DNA from: Acidimicrobiaceae bacterium RAAP-2
Lineage (GTDB): Bacteria; Actinomycetota; Acidimicrobiia; Acidimicrobiales; RAAP-2
Direction of reading: 5' to 3'
Assembly: GCA_001443545.1 (NCBI GenBank)
Contig: LMAD01000002.1
Location: forward strand, 1 to 64,000
Length of the DNA stretch: 64,000 bases
The notes under the pieces are model-generated. The model was given only the letters and a program-made list of their open reading frames with translations, had not been told where the DNA came from and made no database searches. Each line of letters starts with the position of its first letter. The first letter of the stretch is position 1. Shown here one piece after another: positions 61,847 through 64,000 of the stretch. A program made the position numbers and the translations under genes.

Positions 61847-62694
61847 GCGACTGGCTCGACCGACGGGTCATCGCCTTTGCTCACCAGGGTGGATCGTTCG
61901 AGGGACCGTCCTCCACGATCTACGCGATCGAACGGGCGATCGCCAACGGCGCCACCGCGATCGAACTCGACGTGCACGCAACGTCGGATCAATCCCTCGT
62001 CGTCTGCCACGACGCCACCGTCGATCGGACGACGAACGGACGGGGCGCCATCGCGGCAACGTCGCTCGCGCAGTTGCGCGAGCTCGACAACGCGTACTGG
62101 TTCGTCCCGGGCGAGACGGTGTCGCCGGGACGAGTGGACGAGGATTACCCCTGGCGAGGTCGGGCTCCCGGCGACCGACGGTTCGCGATCGCCACGTTAG
62201 AAGAGGTGGTGACGGCCTTTCCTGGCGTGCTACTTAACCTGGATATCAAACAGTCCGCGCCCGAGGTCCCCGCCTACGAGGCGTTGCTCGCACGCGAGAT
62301 CGAACGGCTCGAATGTCGTAGTTCGGTCATCGTCGCGTCCTTCATCGACTCGGCGATCGAGGCATTCCGTCGGGTGGCACCGACGGTGGCCACGTCGGCG
62401 GCGACCGAGGAGACGGCCAGGTTCTACTTCTCTCAGCTCGAGGGCCACGCGGTCGTCCCCCCGGTAGCGGCCCTCCAGGTCCCGGCGACCTACGGCGACG
62501 TGACCGTGGTGGACGAGGGGTTCGTCACCGCGGCCCATCGAGCGGGCGTGGCCGTGCACGTCTGGACGATCAACGACCAGTCAGAGATGAATCGACTGCT
62601 CGACCTGGGGGTCGACGGCTTGGTGAGTGACCGTCCGTCGACGCTCGCCGAGACCATTGCTCGACGGGGATTGACGTGGGACGGTACGGGCTAA
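61843..62694 (+). CDS. glycerophosphodiester phosphodiesterase
   Basis: 283 residues, TIM barrel without signal peptide. Catalytic and metal residues in VIAFAHQGGSFEGPSST (usual HRG is HQG), ATAIELDVHATSDQSLVVCHDATVDRTTNG, and NLDIK. Cleaves glycerophosphodiesters to glycerol-3-phosphate and an alcohol. The R to Q change in HRGG is a minor departure also seen in other members. GTG 61843 overlaps the DUF3817 stop. Confidence 0.88.
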   Translation: MSDWLDRRVIAFAHQGGSFEGPSSTIYAIERAIANGATAIELDVHATSDQSLVVCHDATVDRTTNGRGAIAATSLAQLRELDNAYWFVPGETVSPGRVDEDYPWRGRAPGDRRFAIATLEEVVTAFPGVLLNLDIKQSAPEVPAYEALLAREIERLECRSSVIVASFIDSAIEAFRRVAPTVATSAATEETARFYFSQLEGHAVVPPVAALQVPATYGDVTVVDEGFVTAAHRAGVAVHVWTINDQSEMNRLLDLGVDGLVSDRPSTLAETIARRGLTWDGTG

Positions 62695-62774
62695 CCGCGG
62701 CCGCAGTTCGGCTTCTTGCCGTGGTTGGCCTTCTTCTTGGCGCGTAACTTGCGCTTCACGGTCCGCTTCGACAT
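62691..62774 (-). CDS. ribosomal protein bL37 (27 residues)
   Basis: A 27-codon frame on the minus strand encodes MSKRTVKRKLRAKKK followed by ANHGKKPNCGRG, almost all basic. The ANHGKKPN end and length match the actinobacterial ribosomal protein bL37. A -10-like TACGAT (62783-62788) lies 8 nt before ATG 62774, with no ribosome site. Its stop overlaps the end of glpQ by 4 nt tail to tail. The gene is easy to miss because of its size. Confidence 0.78.
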   Translation of the reverse strand: MSKRTVKRKLRAKKKANHGKKPNCGRG

Positions 62775-62827
62775 AGGGGACAATCGTAGTACGGCGAGTG
62801 GTCCGGTAGCCAAACGGAGGCGAATCG

Positions 62828-63688
62828 ATGCGAGAACGAACAGGCGGTCCGGGCGAATTCGTGGTGGTCGCGACGCCGATCGGGAACCTCGGGGACCTGA
62901 GCCCGCGGGCCCGCTCGGTACTCGAGAGCGCCAACGTCGTCTACTGCGAGGACACCCGGCGCACGCGGGTCCTCTTCAGCGCGTGTGGACTCAGTGCCCG
63001 CGGACGGCTGCGCTCGTTGCGCGAACACAACGAGGCGGCCGAGAGTGTCGAGGTCGTTGAACGGGTCGCGAACGGGGAGGTCGTGGCCCTGGTAAGCGAC
63101 GCGGGGACCCCGGGAATCAGCGATCCGGGTCGCCGCGTCGTGGCGGCGGTCGCCGAGGCGGGTCTGCGGGTCACGACGACGCCGGGGCCGAGCGCCGTGG
63201 TGGCGGCCCTCTCGGTCAGCGGCCTCGACACGGACCGTTTCGTGATGGAGGGGTTCGTCCCTCGACGGAGCGGCGATCGCCGGGCCCGGTACGCGCAGTG
63301 GTCGCTCGAACCACGAACGATCGTCTTCTACGAATCGCCCCAGCGCCTGGTGGCCACGTTGGGCGAGCTCGCCGCGTTGTGGCCCGATCGGCGGGTGAGC
63401 GTGGTTCGCGAACTGACCAAACTGCACGAAGAGGTGGTGCGCGGCGACTTGGCGCAGGTCGCCACGCATTGGGCCGAGGGCGCGGTCCGAGGCGAGATCG
63501 TCGTGGTGCTCGAGGGGGCGGCGCCGGTACCGACCGGTGCCCCGGTGATTCGAGCGGAGCTCGAACGCCGTCTCGGCGCCGGTGAGAGCGTTCGCGACGC
63601 CGCGAACGCCGTTGCCGAAGAGTTCAACGTCGCCCACCGCGTCGCCTACGACGTCGCCCTGGCCATTCGATCCGAGCGGGGCGTCTGA
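62828..63688 (+). CDS. rsmI: 16S rRNA 2'-O-ribose C1402 methyltransferase
   Basis: 286 residues, SAM-dependent SPOUT-unrelated TP-methylase fold. VVVATPIGNLGDLSPRA, VYCEDTRRTRVL, VALVSDAGTPGISDPGRRV and a C-terminal helical domain (SVRDAANAVAEEFNV). Methylates C1402 of 16S rRNA. GGAGG lies 8 nt before the ATG. Followed 17 nt later by metG, a common neighbour in actinobacteria. Confidence 0.95.
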   Translation: MRERTGGPGEFVVVATPIGNLGDLSPRARSVLESANVVYCEDTRRTRVLFSACGLSARGRLRSLREHNEAAESVEVVERVANGEVVALVSDAGTPGISDPGRRVVAAVAEAGLRVTTTPGPSAVVAALSVSGLDTDRFVMEGFVPRRSGDRRARYAQWSLEPRTIVFYESPQRLVATLGELAALWPDRRVSVVRELTKLHEEVVRGDLAQVATHWAEGAVRGEIVVVLEGAAPVPTGAPVIRAELERRLGAGESVRDAANAVAEEFNVAHRVAYDVALAIRSERGV

Positions 63689-63705
63689 CTCGTTACGCTG
63701 GTCGG

Positions 63706-64000
63706 ATGGGTCGTTTCTACATCACCACGCCGATTTACTACGTGAATGACGCCCCGCACGTCGGTCACGCCTACACGACCCTCAACGCCGACGCCTTGGC
63801 GCGTTGGCACCGTCTGAACGGCGACGAGACCTTGTTTTTGACCGGCACGGACGAGCACGGCCAGAAGGTCGCCGACGCCGCGGCCAGACACGAGATGACC
63901 CCCCAGGCGTGGACCGACCGAACATCGGCGAGGTTCCGCGAAGCCTGGGATGCCCTCGACGTGAGCTACGACGACTTCATTCGAACGACCGAGCCGCGCC
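63706..64000 (+). CDS. metG: methionine-tRNA ligase, N-terminal part (cut by window edge)
   Basis: The first 98 residues: FYITTPIYYVNDAPHVGHAYTT holds the class I HIGH-type motif (HVGH) and FLTGTDEHGQKVADAA is the next signature (text split). The frame is open to the window end. TACGCT (63694-63699) ends exactly 6 nt before the ATG and there is no ribosome site, so the message is probably leaderless. Confidence 0.95.
   Translation, partial: MGRFYITTPIYYVNDAPHVGHAYTTLNADALARWHRLNGDETLFLTGTDEHGQKVADAAARHEMTPQAWTDRTSARFREAWDALDVSYDDFIRTTEPR

Overview
The window looks like a chromosomal segment of a high-GC actinobacterium, plausibly of the class Acidimicrobiia; the class is an inference. Support comes from a 27-codon gene resembling the actinobacterial ribosomal protein bL37, DUF3817 and caa3-type CtaG membrane genes, GTTCAC-type PHO boxes as known from Streptomyces, a PfkA with the G/K residue pair of actinobacterial ATP-PFKs, a GAF-ANTAR regulator, and many genes with a TANNNT -10 box 6 nt before an ATG/GTG and no Shine-Dalgarno sequence (leaderless genes). 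Most of the window is ordinary, densely packed core metabolism.

Region 1 (1 to about 10.7 kb) looks accessory and, by eye, less GC-rich. It has a truncated ISL3 transposase, a complete branched-chain amino acid/amide ABC transporter operon (livK-H-M-G-F) opposite an AcoR-like regulator whose AAA+ core is degenerate, a complete IS3-type element beside a truncated receiver-like fragment, a GAF-ANTAR gene, and a tRNA-Arg(CCU) whose 3' end is duplicated in tandem.

Region 2 (10.7 to 17.4 kb) has two isochorismatase-fold hydrolases and a compact four-gene operon (14978 down to 12069), three of whose products carry repeated YbjQ/UPF0145-like domains. This operon is the best candidate for an undescribed system here. 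Next to it is hsp20 with a near-perfect CIRCE operator.

Region 3 (17.4 to 34.6 kb) holds malic enzyme, a nitrilase-family amidase, an acyl-CoA ligase/dehydrogenase pair, a frameshifted membrane PAS-GGDEF gene, aldehyde dehydrogenase with its DUF779 partner and a divergent GAF/winged-helix regulator, NAD(P)HX repair (nnr) next to a canonical YbjQ, a metallo-hydrolase, a proline iminopeptidase, a PfkB kinase and a thioesterase.

Region 4 (34.7 to 46.4 kb) has an arylsulfatase, a haloalkane dehalogenase, trmO, tdk and pfkA, then the phosphate uptake locus in the order pstB, pstS, pstC, pstA with two PHO boxes of identical geometry and a perfect 16-bp hairpin just after pstS. An amidase and a GNAT acetyltransferase follow.

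Region 5 (46.4 to 64 kb) has carbonic anhydrase, a CMD/AhpD-like protein, a P450, an Nfu-type Fe-S protein, a marR-MFS pair with a visible operator, an acyl-CoA dehydrogenase, a GT4/methyltransferase/alpha-barrel/methyltransferase cluster, a GDT1-type cation exporter, pepN, a ribokinase-family kinase, ctaG, two small membrane proteins, glpQ, bL37, rsmI and the start of metG.
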